Shown here: positions 6,546 through 13,591 of the stretch, one piece after another
How positions within the stretch are numbered: position 1 is the stretch's first letter
Layout of the letters: each line of letters begins with the position of its first letter
DNA from: an uncultured Bacteroides sp.
Lineage (GTDB): Bacteria; Bacteroidota; Bacteroidia; Bacteroidales; Bacteroidaceae
NCBI GenBank assembly: GCA_905198575.1
Contig: CAJKDC010000076.1
Coordinates: 1-14,201, forward strand
Length of the DNA stretch: 14,201 bases
Reading direction: 5' to 3'
Program-made: the position numbers and the translations under genes
Notes under the pieces: generated by a model
What the model was told of the DNA's origin: nothing
Seen by the model: only the letters and a program-made list of their open reading frames with translations
The model's database searches: none

Positions 6546-7706
6546 ATGAAAGGTACATTCCCTATTGAAAAATTTAGAGAATTAACAACTCCTTTTTATT
6601 ACTACGATGCAAACTTGCTGCGACGTACACTGGATACGATTAAAGCAGAAGCTGGCAAATACAGCAACTACTGTGTACACTATGCAGTAAAAGCAAACGC
6701 AAATCCGAAAGTTCTTACCATCATTCGCGAAAGCGGATTGGGGGCTGACTGTGTAAGCGGAGGCGAAATCCAGGCTGCTATCAAAGCCGGATTCCCTGCC
6801 AATAAAATTGTATACGCAGGTGTAGGTAAAACTGACCGCGAAATCAATCTGGGACTGGATTACGATATTTTCTGTTTCAACGTTGAATCAGTTCCCGAAC
6901 TGGAAATCATCAATGAACTGGCTGCTGCCAAAGGCAAAATTGCAAGAGTAGCTTTCCGTATTAATCCGAACGTAGGCGCACACACTCATGCCAATATTAC
7001 AACCGGTCTGGCAGAAAATAAGTTTGGAATCAGCATGGAGGACATGAATTATGTCATCGACCGTGCCATGGAACTTCAGAATGTAAAATTCGTTGGTCTG
7101 CACTTCCACATCGGATCACAGATTCTGGATATGGGCGACTTCGTTGCATTGTGCAATCGTGTCAACGAATTGCAGGAAAAACTGTATGCACGCCAGATTA
7201 TTGTGGAACACATCAATGTAGGTGGCGGACTTGGCATCGACTATGCGCACCCTAACCGTCAGCCTATCCCTGATTTCAAGAGCTATTTCGAAACTTACCA
7301 CAAACACCTGAAACTGCGTCCGCAACAGACCTTGCATTTCGAGTTGGGACGTGCAGTTACAGGCCAGTGCGGTAGCCTTATTACAAAAGTAATCTACGTA
7401 AAACAGGGAACAAACAAGCAGTTTGCCATTGTAGACGGAGGTATGACAGACCTGATCCGCCCTGCCCTTTATCAGGCTTACCACAAGATAGAAAACATCT
7501 CATCAGAGGAAGCTTGTGAGACATACGATGTTGTTGGACCTATCTGCGAGTCTTCAGACGTATTCGGCAAAGCCATCGACTTAAACAAAGTACACAGAGG
7601 AGACTACATTGCACTCCGCTCGGCTGGTGCTTATGGAGAGATTATGGCATCGGGATACAACTGCCGCGCACTTCCACAGGGCTATACTTCTGACGAACTG
7701 GTATAA
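6546..7706 (+). CDS. lysA: Diaminopimelate decarboxylase
   Basis: LysA decarboxylates meso-diaminopimelate to lysine, the last step of the pathway, using pyridoxal phosphate. The 386-residue fold type III enzyme carries the PLP lysine K49 in HYAVKANANP, HFHIGSQI (186-193), the glycine loop GGGLGIDY (226-233), ELGRA (266-270), and the active-site cysteine C334 in GPICESSD contributed across the dimer interface. GAYGEIMASGYN (361-372) is the usual C-terminal PLP-contacting region. The start MKGTFPIEKF is the first ATG in the frame after the hairpin and leads directly into the family-conserved FYYYDANLL segment. It lies 116 bases downstream of lysC on the same strand and ends before a strong hairpin. 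Ornithine or carboxynorspermidine decarboxylases are relatives, but the motif set and the lysC neighbour favour LysA. Confidence 0.95.
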   Translation: MKGTFPIEKFRELTTPFYYYDANLLRRTLDTIKAEAGKYSNYCVHYAVKANANPKVLTIIRESGLGADCVSGGEIQAAIKAGFPANKIVYAGVGKTDREINLGLDYDIFCFNVESVPELEIINELAAAKGKIARVAFRINPNVGAHTHANITTGLAENKFGISMEDMNYVIDRAMELQNVKFVGLHFHIGSQILDMGDFVALCNRVNELQEKLYARQIIVEHINVGGGLGIDYAHPNRQPIPDFKSYFETYHKHLKLRPQQTLHFELGRAVTGQCGSLITKVIYVKQGTNKQFAIVDGGMTDLIRPALYQAYHKIENISSEEACETYDVVGPICESSDVFGKAIDLNKVHRGDYIALRSAGAYGEIMASGYNCRALPQGYTSDELV

Positions 7707-7735
7707 GCAGAACAATTTGACTAAACAAATCATAT

Positions 7736-7777
7736 AAATTCCCCCTTCCTGCTTCACAAGCAAGAAAGGGGGAATTT
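7736..7777 (+). terminator. Hairpin downstream of lysA
   Basis: The left arm AAATTCCCCCTT (7736-7747) pairs with AAGGGGGAATTT ending at 7777, and the stem continues with small bulges through TTCCTGCTT and AAGCAAGAA around a CAC loop. The stem is long and GC-rich, 29 bases after the lysA stop. The T tail is short (TTTGTTTAC), so termination is likely but not of classic form. Confidence 0.7.
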
Positions 7778-7844
7778 GTTTACAAAAAACATTGATACTG
7801 CTTTCATTTTCGGTTCTTCAAAAACACCTTTTCAAAAAAAGAAG

Positions 7845-7852
7845 TAACTTTG
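7845..7852 (+). promoter_or_regulatory. -7 promoter element for the glycosyltransferase gene
   Basis: TAACTTTG matches TAnnTTTG exactly, 24 bases before the ATG at 7877 and downstream of the lysA terminator, so the glycosyltransferase is probably an independent unit. No convincing -33 TTTG is seen. The rest of the 170-base gap after lysA holds only the terminator and A/T-rich sequence. Confidence 0.55.
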
Positions 7853-7876
7853 TCGTAACAGAAACAATATGTTATT

Positions 7877-9040
7877 ATGGAATGGATTGATTTAAACGAA
7901 CTTCTGCCGTGGTTATTTATCACTTGCGGTACACTGCTGCTGATTCAACTGCTCTATTATTGCCTGATATACAACAAGATTTTCAGGCATAGCAGAAATA
8001 ATGATACACCCGATAAAAACTATAACTACCCTCCTCTATCCGTCATCATCGTAACAAAAGATGCCGGCAGCCAGCTAGAACAGAACCTTCCGGCCATTCT
8101 AAGCCAGGATTATCCCGAATTTGAGGTAATTGTAGTAAACGACCAGTCTGCCGGTGAAGACGAAGATATTCTGAAAAGAATGGATACGCAATACCCCAAC
8201 CTGTATCACACATTCATTCCTAAAACGGCACGCTATGTAAGCCGCAAAAAACTGGGTATTGCCATGGGAATCAGAGCCAGCCGTCACGAATGGGTCGTAA
8301 TGACCAACCCCAACTGCAAGCCCGACAGCAATCAGTGGCTGCGCAAGATGGCCGAAAACTTTACTCCTGGAACTGATGTCGTATTGGGATATACAGGCTA
8401 TGTTTCACAGAAAGGCAGTTTTGCCCGAAAGGTAATTTACAACTCGACCCTTCATGCCATGCGGTTCCTCGGACAAGCCTTATGCGGCATGCCTTACATG
8501 GGAAATGGCAACAACCTGGCCTATCGCAAGTCAGCCTATCAGTCGCACAAAGGTTTTTCGCACCACCTCAATCTGAAAGGAGGAGAAGATGACCTGCTCG
8601 TGAATGAACTGGCCAATAAAAACAATACACGAGTAGAATGCAGTGCCGAAAGTATAGTACGCATTCCGGTTCCCAAATACAAAAGAATCTGGCTGGAGGA
8701 ACAAGTCAACCTGCTGGTAACAGGTAAATACTATAAAGGATTCAACCGCCTGCTGAACGGATTGGAAACATTTTCCAGAATATTCTTCCTGCTATCTCTA
8801 TACTGCTGTATAGTCGTAAGCATCCTTTTGCAGCAATGGATACTTCTGGGCATAGCTATTCTGACAGGACTTATACGCTTAGCCATACAAGCCTATACTT
8901 TCGTTATGCACGCCAAGACCATGAAAGAATCTAATTTCTGCTTTTGGCTGCCGCTATACGACTGGCTACAGCCCCTTTGGTCACTATCGGTCCGTCTGCA
9001 CTATCTGTTCAGGAACAAGACTGATTTCCTCAGAAAATAA
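7877..9040 (+). CDS. Membrane-anchored family 2 glycosyltransferase
   Basis: This 387-residue protein has an N-terminal membrane segment (about 9-33), a cytoplasmic GT-A domain (about 52-285) and a hydrophobic C-terminal region with probably two further membrane segments (about 301-345). GT2 features are PPLSVIIVTKDAG (52-64), VIVVNDQS (84-91), MGNGNNLAYRKSAY (208-221) and the catalytic-base region GGEDD (235-239). It presumably transfers a sugar from a nucleotide donor to a lipid or surface glycan; neither substrate nor product can be read from the sequence. The motif usually reading TDADC (DXD, metal and donor-phosphate binding) is TNPNC at 143-147, and a clear QxxRW is absent, with LEEQVNLLVTGKYYK at that position. 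It is monocistronic by its own promoter and a bidirectional terminator. The ATG at 7877 is preferred over one at 7869, which opens only an eight-codon out-of-frame ORF. Confidence 0.87.
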   Translation: MEWIDLNELLPWLFITCGTLLLIQLLYYCLIYNKIFRHSRNNDTPDKNYNYPPLSVIIVTKDAGSQLEQNLPAILSQDYPEFEVIVVNDQSAGEDEDILKRMDTQYPNLYHTFIPKTARYVSRKKLGIAMGIRASRHEWVVMTNPNCKPDSNQWLRKMAENFTPGTDVVLGYTGYVSQKGSFARKVIYNSTLHAMRFLGQALCGMPYMGNGNNLAYRKSAYQSHKGFSHHLNLKGGEDDLLVNELANKNNTRVECSAESIVRIPVPKYKRIWLEEQVNLLVTGKYYKGFNRLLNGLETFSRIFFLLSLYCCIVVSILLQQWILLGIAILTGLIRLAIQAYTFVMHAKTMKESNFCFWLPLYDWLQPLWSLSVRLHYLFRNKTDFLRK

Positions 9041-9055
9041 AATCTCTTCTCCAAT

Positions 9056-9104
9056 AAAAAAACGTGGGAAACAAACACATCATGTTTCTCACGTTTTTCT
9101 TTTT
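9056..9104. terminator. Bidirectional terminator between converging genes
   Basis: The arms CGTGGGAAACA (9063-9073) and TGTTTCTCACG (9083-9093) pair with one mismatch around a nine-base loop. They are flanked by a seven-A run on the left (9056-9062) and TTTTTCTTTTT on the right, so both strands produce a hairpin followed by U residues. It serves the glycosyltransferase (plus) and DUF5686 (minus) genes. Confidence 0.88.
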
Positions 9105-9108
9105 ACAA

Positions 9109-11328
9109 TCAATTATTGCTGAACAGCTCGAATGTAAACTTACATCCTACAGAAGAAAATTTTCCCTTTTCATTTCCTACAAAAATCCCGGCGTCAAACA
9201 AATGTGTCCCGATACCATAGCCTATTTCAATATAGGGATTGAGATGCGGCAGAAAAACCATACCCGCATAAATACGTTCATGCTGAATCATCCCCAGCCA
9301 CCGGTTCAACGGTTTCAGCAAAATAAAAGGCGACTCGTACGTACAATTTCCGCGCACATAATGGTCGGAAGCATTATACCAGCGATGGTCCAGCAACTGA
9401 AAGCTGCCGCCGATGTCATCGTTCCAGCCCTGAGGCAAATTACGACTGGCAAAATTTATATAGTCCACAAAATAAAGGTCACGCTGATTGGTAAAAAAGC
9501 CACAGCCCAAATGATAAGAGAAGGTCCGTATTCCTCCCATCCGGATAGACTGCTCCATATTCATTTCCAGGCGCTCATACTCGCAGTCATTATGAAAGAT
9601 ACCTTTAATACCTCTTTCATAATCCACCACAAACGTAGGATAATGCGAACCTACATTCATCTTACGGCGCCGGTTCATATAATAATACATACCCGGCGTC
9701 CATTCAATACGCACACGTGGCGCAAAACTGTTATAAACAGAACGCAACTGCTTAGTTCCGTCAATAGCATTACCGGGTAATAATGCCAGCGCATCTTTAT
9801 TAATGATGTACCTCCAATGACACGAAATACCCGTATAAAGGCGAAGCCCATTTATAATTTCAATGTTATGGAATAAATTTAAGTACACATCCTTAAAATA
9901 ATCCAACTCAAGTGCATCAAAGTTTACCAATGAATCCGCCGAGGTTTTCAGCTGGTCCAATACCACACTGCTGTAAATACGGTTACCGTTACCCACATTC
10001 AACTCAAACCAGGCATTACGTTTCGGACTGTACAGATACGACAAGTCCATCTTGGCATACAACTCTTTTTTGGTAAAATTATAGCCCACCTGAGGAGTTA
10101 TACGCAGCCATCTGTCATCAGAAAACAGCTTGTTGTATTTAAATACTTGCTTGTAAGAAAAACCACGCCGATGACTGTAGTCCAAATACAAAGGATTTAT
10201 CAGCGGTGAGCAGTTGATGCTTCCCACCTCCTCCATGTTAATACGGTAGTTACTTATAAGCGCATCTCCTAAAGTACCCCAAAAGGCCAGATTTTTATTT
10301 TTAGGCTTTTGGGGAGCCTCCTTCTTTTGTAATGTATCCTTTGCCAAAGCCTCATAAAGTGCCTTTTCTTGAGGCAGAAGCGGAATAGGCCTTATCCGAT
10401 TAAAATATGCACGGTCAGTTATCATCTTCGAGGTATCGCAAGACAGCTTGTACGACTCGGTCAAATCGAATTTATTCTTCTTAAACATTCCCCGAGGAAT
10501 AGGTCTGCCATCTCCCAGCAGCACCTGATCGTATTTTGTCCACCCCGTATAATCCATCTCCAGATGATTACGAAGAAACTTGAAATTAACATTCAAATCA
10601 AAACGAACAGGCAGAAACTCTTCCTTTCCACTCTCGCCCATCAAGAAATGCATCTTAAAAGTTACCAGGTCATATTTACCTTGCAGATACAGCTCACGGA
10701 TCGTCCATACCTGATCAGAAACCCAGATAAAGCCACTTACCAACTGGGTACTTTTAAACTTAGGTACTATCCGTATCTTATATTGATTGATGCCGTCTTG
10801 ATTTACAGCTACAGAATCGAGCAGATACCGATAATGCTTGCTCGATTTACGGTCCAATGGAGAAAGCACCTTATCCCCCAGCATTAGCGGAGCATAGATA
10901 TTAATTTTCATGTAGTCCACCGCTTCTGTAAGCTTGCCACCTTCTCTGGGCAGCGTGCTCGACATGGCTATCACCTTACGGTCATAAATGGAAGGCGCCG
11001 TATAATGCAATTCACCAACAGACTCAATCAGATAATCCTTTACTCCTTTCTTAAGCCGGAACATAGATGGAACTACCTTGATAAGCTGATTCTGACGGTG
11101 TACTTGCAAACGCCCCTTGATATAAACTTTAGCTGTATATTCTTCGACAATATTTGCGTAAAAAGGCGCATACTGGAAAAGCCGATGCATGATAGAATCG
11201 GGTACAGACATTTTATGTGCCCAAGGATTTCCTTCCCCGGAAGCATTCCCAGTTATTACCGACAAAAAGAGAAAAACAGTCAGCAAAAACCGAAACAACC
11301 CTTGAAGCATCTTCTTTTGTCTAATCAT
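9109..11328 (-). CDS. DUF5686 family outer-membrane protein
   Basis: This 739-residue protein matches the DUF5686 family of Bacteroidetes, whose function is unknown. An N-terminal signal peptide is visible: basic MIRQKK, a hydrophobic stretch at about 11-26 and a likely cleavage near GNAS/GEG. The conserved segments EYTAKVYIKG (63-72) and IWVSDQVWTIRELYLQGKYD (201-220) follow. The C-terminal half (about 360-739) alternates aromatic and polar residues like an outer-membrane β-barrel, ending GCKFTFELFSNN. Many relatives carry an N-terminal CarboxypepD_reg-like domain before this region; none is visible here, and the mature protein starts close to the EYTAKVYIKG block. A promoter element at 11336-11343 lies only 7 bases before this ATG, so the second ATG (M7, at 11310) may be the true start and still leaves a signal peptide. 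It diverges from the Crp/Fnr regulator, which could control it. Confidence 0.85.
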   Translation of the reverse strand: MIRQKKMLQGLFRFLLTVFLFLSVITGNASGEGNPWAHKMSVPDSIMHRLFQYAPFYANIVEEYTAKVYIKGRLQVHRQNQLIKVVPSMFRLKKGVKDYLIESVGELHYTAPSIYDRKVIAMSSTLPREGGKLTEAVDYMKINIYAPLMLGDKVLSPLDRKSSKHYRYLLDSVAVNQDGINQYKIRIVPKFKSTQLVSGFIWVSDQVWTIRELYLQGKYDLVTFKMHFLMGESGKEEFLPVRFDLNVNFKFLRNHLEMDYTGWTKYDQVLLGDGRPIPRGMFKKNKFDLTESYKLSCDTSKMITDRAYFNRIRPIPLLPQEKALYEALAKDTLQKKEAPQKPKNKNLAFWGTLGDALISNYRINMEEVGSINCSPLINPLYLDYSHRRGFSYKQVFKYNKLFSDDRWLRITPQVGYNFTKKELYAKMDLSYLYSPKRNAWFELNVGNGNRIYSSVVLDQLKTSADSLVNFDALELDYFKDVYLNLFHNIEIINGLRLYTGISCHWRYIINKDALALLPGNAIDGTKQLRSVYNSFAPRVRIEWTPGMYYYMNRRRKMNVGSHYPTFVVDYERGIKGIFHNDCEYERLEMNMEQSIRMGGIRTFSYHLGCGFFTNQRDLYFVDYINFASRNLPQGWNDDIGGSFQLLDHRWYNASDHYVRGNCTYESPFILLKPLNRWLGMIQHERIYAGMVFLPHLNPYIEIGYGIGTHLFDAGIFVGNEKGKFSSVGCKFTFELFSNN

Positions 11329-11335
11329 TTCAGGA

Positions 11336-11343
11336 CAAATATA
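11336..11343 (-). promoter_or_regulatory. -7 promoter element for the DUF5686 gene
   Basis: Read on the minus strand this is TATATTTG, an exact TAnnTTTG match. Transcription from it would begin close to 11329, making the ATG at 11328 nearly leaderless and the one at 11310 the more usual distance. It lies within the 116-base divergent region shared with the Crp/Fnr gene. Confidence 0.5.
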
Positions 11344-11383
11344 TTAAAAAAGCAATGTAGAGGTCACATTTTTAGCACTGAAA

Positions 11384-11416
11384 TTTCGGTTATTCGGAAA
11401 ATTATTTTTACATTTG
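11384..11416 (+). promoter_or_regulatory. Promoter of the Crp/Fnr-family gene
   Basis: TACATTTG at 11409-11416 matches the Bacteroidetes -7 consensus exactly, and TTTCG at 11384-11388 resembles the -33 TTTG at a spacing of 20 bases. This is the most complete -33/-7 pair in the window. The expected transcription start near 11423 gives a leader of about 22 bases. Confidence 0.6.
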
Positions 11417-11442
11417 TGCTATATAACATGGTTTTATAGCAC
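11416..11442. promoter_or_regulatory. Perfect inverted repeat over the crp-family transcription start (candidate operator)
   Basis: GTGCTATA (11416-11423) and TATAGCAC (11435-11442) are perfect 8-base inverted arms separated by 11 bases. The repeat begins at the last base of the -7 element and ends two bases before the ATG at 11445. A third copy of the half-site core, TAGCAC, occurs at 11373-11378. The position suits a repressor site, possibly for autoregulation, but an RNA hairpin over the start codon region is also possible. Confidence 0.45.
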
Positions 11443-11444
11443 TT

Positions 11445-12146
11445 ATGGTTAAAAAAGATCTATCAGAAGCAGAAATTGCAGAAAGTATACCCGATTTGTG
11501 GCTGCCTTTAACAGACGCTCAAAAAGATTTTTTAGCAAGGAATTTTACTATTCAGAAGTATAAAAAGAACGAAGTGATATACTGCGAAGGTGAAACTCCG
11601 GGGGCGTTAATGTGCCTGCTTAATGGCAAAGTAAAAATTTATAAAGACGGAGTCGGCGGTAGAAGCCAGATTATACGTGTCATTAAAAACAAAGAATACT
11701 TTGCATATCGTGCTTATTTTGCACAAGAAAATTTTGTTACGGCAGCTGCAGCTTTCGAACCTTGTACTATTTGTCATATCCCGATGGAAGCCATTGTCAA
11801 GCTGATAATGGAAAATGCAGACCTTGCCATGTTTTTTATCAAGCAATTGTCCATCGACTTAGGTATTTCTGACGAACGTACCGTCAGCCTTACCCAGAAA
11901 CACATCCGCGGAAGATTGGCCGAATCATTGATTTTCCTTAAAGATACATACGGTGTAGAGGAAGACGGATTCACACTTAGTATCTACTTATCTCGCGAGG
12001 ACTTGGCCAACCTTTCGAATATGACGACTTCGAATGCCATTCGCACCCTGTCTAATTTTGCATCGGAAAAGCTGATAGCCATTGACGGACGAAAAATCAA
12101 ACTGATAGACGAAGAAAAGCTGAAGAAAATCAGCAAAATAGGATAA
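11445..12146 (+). CDS. Crp/Fnr family transcriptional regulator
   Basis: This 233-residue protein has an N-terminal cyclic-nucleotide-binding-like β-roll (about 20-115), a dimerisation helix (about 116-150) and a C-terminal Crp-type winged helix-turn-helix (about 180-222), including LSREDLANLSNMTTSNAIRT (182-201) as the helix-turn-helix core. In E. coli CRP the phosphate cassette has a glutamate and an arginine that hold cAMP. Here the corresponding stretch is EYFAYRAYFAQENFVTAAAA (84-103), without the arginine before the conserved serine/threonine-alanine, so classical cAMP binding is unlikely. There is no N-terminal cysteine cluster of the FNR type, so an oxygen-sensing iron-sulfur cluster is not indicated. 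The ligand and targets are unknown. It is a single-gene unit with its own promoter, a palindrome at its start and a strong terminator. The divergent DUF5686 gene is a plausible target. Confidence 0.88.
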   Translation: MVKKDLSEAEIAESIPDLWLPLTDAQKDFLARNFTIQKYKKNEVIYCEGETPGALMCLLNGKVKIYKDGVGGRSQIIRVIKNKEYFAYRAYFAQENFVTAAAAFEPCTICHIPMEAIVKLIMENADLAMFFIKQLSIDLGISDERTVSLTQKHIRGRLAESLIFLKDTYGVEEDGFTLSIYLSREDLANLSNMTTSNAIRTLSNFASEKLIAIDGRKIKLIDEEKLKKISKIG

Positions 12147-12170
12147 AACTATTTCTCATAATATATAATA

Positions 12171-12217
12171 AACCTTCTCTCTTCAACAGAAAGCTGAAAA
12201 GAGAAGGTTCTTTTTTT
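12171..12217 (+). terminator. Rho-independent terminator of the Crp/Fnr gene
   Basis: AACCTTCTCTCTTCA (12171-12185) pairs with TGAAAAGAGAAGGTT (12195-12209) with one mismatch around a nine-base loop, followed by C and seven T residues. It lies 24 bases after the stop codon and has the classic form. Confidence 0.88.
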
Positions 12218-12273
12218 ATCCCTGTCAGTCCATGACTTCTTGCTTTCTCTCAGCCGTGAAATACTTGCGGCAC

Positions 12274-12316
12274 AAAAATGGCGAACATGCATCATTGCAA
12301 TGATGAACGTTCGCCA
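12274..12316 (-). terminator. Palindromic terminator downstream of the LolC/E-type permease gene
   Basis: On the minus strand a 38-base near-perfect palindrome (12279-12316) is followed by five T residues (12278-12274) and lies 27 bases after the permease stop. The outer arms are TGGCGAAC and GTTCGCCA, two mismatches interrupt the middle, and the core ATCATTGCAATGAT is perfectly self-complementary. The plus-strand side has no T run, so it serves the minus strand. With the crp-family terminator it fills most of the 197-base gap between the converging genes. Confidence 0.75.
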
Positions 12317-12343
12317 CAAATATGAAAATTTCACAGAACAGGC

Positions 12344-13588
12344 TTATTCAAAACGAATTGACTTGGCAGGATGAATACGGCTTACCAGATAGGATGGCGC
12401 CACAAGCATCAGTATGGAAACGATAAGTGTACCGATGTTTAAAAGCAAAAAGAGCCAAAAATCAAACACTACGGGTACTGCGTTTACATAATAGGTAGCA
12501 GGGTCGAGTTTGACAATCCGGAAATAATGCTGCACACCGATAAGGAGTAAACCAACCAAATTTCCCCAAAGCATTCCCTTTCCAATCAGGAACACAGAGA
12601 AGCCTAGAAAGATTTTCCTTATTGCCAGGTTATTGCTGCCCAGGGCCTTCAAAATACCAATCATATTGGTACGCTCCAAAATAATAATCAGCAACCCTGA
12701 GACCATAGTAAAACCGGCTATCCCCGTCATCAGTACCAGAATAACCCACACATTCAAGTCGAGCAAATCGAGCCATGCAAAGATTTGCGGATGCACTTCC
12801 TCAATAGGACGTACCAGATACGATCTGCCTCCATCATCTTTTAAAGGAAGAACTGCTTCGCGCATAGCATCGCAAACGGGTGCCGAGTCAAAGCCACGCT
12901 TCATAAAAAGCTCAGCTCCACTCACCATATTCCCCTTCCAGCCATTCAACCGGTTCACAGTATACAAGTCTGTAATAAGGAACATGTCGTCATACATGGA
13001 AAAGTTTGTCTGATAAATACCGGCAACCTCAAGCCTGCGGGCCCGAATATTATCTTCTATATAATAGGTATAGAGTTTGTCGCCCAAACCAATACCGAGC
13101 TTGACAGCCATGGCATGCGAAACAAGTACTTTATTGGAAGACACCGTATCGGTAAAAGATGGTATCTCTCCCTCGAGTAAATGGGCTTGCAGAAAAGTCT
13201 TATCATACTCCTGACCTACCCCTTTCAGAACCATGCCCTGAAAATCATTGTCTGTCATAATCATTCCGGGCTTAGTCGAATAACGCTGCACAGCAGCTAC
13301 TCCTTCCAAGCTTCTCCAAGCTTGCATCATGCTGTCGGTTACCGATACGGGTGTTGTCTGAAACGATTCATCTACATCTATACTCGTAACCAAGACATCT
13401 GCTCCCAGTCCTACAACCTTATTGCGGGTTTCCTGCTTGAAGCCTAATACCACTGATACTGTAACCAGCATCACCGCTAATCCGATAGCAATACCAGCAG
13501 TAGCAATGCGGACAGCAGGCCTGGATACTTGCCTGCTGCCTTCTTGCTGCTTATAAATACGTCGGGCTATAAAAAGCTTCCAATTCAT
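12344..13588 (-). CDS. FtsX-like ABC transporter permease, LolC/LolE type
   Basis: This 414-residue protein has the MacB/LolC-E layout: one N-terminal membrane helix (about 27-50), a large periplasmic domain (about 51-278), then three membrane helices (about 279-305, 325-352 and 377-399). ERTNMIGILKALGSNN (305-320), between the second and third helices, is the conserved segment that contacts the ATPase, and the C-terminus SRIHPAKSIRFE is typical of LolC/E. The family extracts lipoproteins from the inner membrane for transport to the outer membrane, with a LolD ATPase; other MacB-like export roles are possible. No LolD is adjacent. The FtsE-like ATPase earlier in the window is about 7 kb away in another operon and should not be assumed to be its partner. 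The ATG at 13588 follows the aminotransferase stop after 3 bases, indicating one transcript. Confidence 0.9.
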   Translation of the reverse strand: MNWKLFIARRIYKQQEGSRQVSRPAVRIATAGIAIGLAVMLVTVSVVLGFKQETRNKVVGLGADVLVTSIDVDESFQTTPVSVTDSMMQAWRSLEGVAAVQRYSTKPGMIMTDNDFQGMVLKGVGQEYDKTFLQAHLLEGEIPSFTDTVSSNKVLVSHAMAVKLGIGLGDKLYTYYIEDNIRARRLEVAGIYQTNFSMYDDMFLITDLYTVNRLNGWKGNMVSGAELFMKRGFDSAPVCDAMREAVLPLKDDGGRSYLVRPIEEVHPQIFAWLDLLDLNVWVILVLMTGIAGFTMVSGLLIIILERTNMIGILKALGSNNLAIRKIFLGFSVFLIGKGMLWGNLVGLLLIGVQHYFRIVKLDPATYYVNAVPVVFDFWLFLLLNIGTLIVSILMLVAPSYLVSRIHPAKSIRFE

Positions 13589-13591
13589 AAA

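Noticed and set aside
7869..7895. An eight-codon reading frame before and overlapping the glycosyltransferase start
   Set aside because: It could be an upstream ORF, but such short frames are expected by chance and nothing in its codons suggests a leader-peptide role.
9064..9780. A 238-codon plus-strand open frame opposite the DUF5686 gene
   Set aside because: It is antisense to a strongly supported gene, begins inside the bidirectional terminator, and its translation has no recognisable domain and is rich in residues expected from reversed codons.
11428..11439. A three-codon ATG-GTT-TTA-TAG frame in the leader of the Crp/Fnr gene
   Set aside because: It is too short to judge and falls inside the inverted repeat, which explains the sequence better.
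12149..12334. A 61-codon minus-strand frame in the gap after the Crp/Fnr gene
   Set aside because: It runs through two terminator hairpins, has no promoter or recognisable domain, and its composition is that of non-coding DNA.
4302..13588. The FtsE-like ATPase and the LolC/E-type permease as one transporter
   Set aside because: They are over 7 kb apart, on opposite strands and in different operons, and nothing in either sequence links them.
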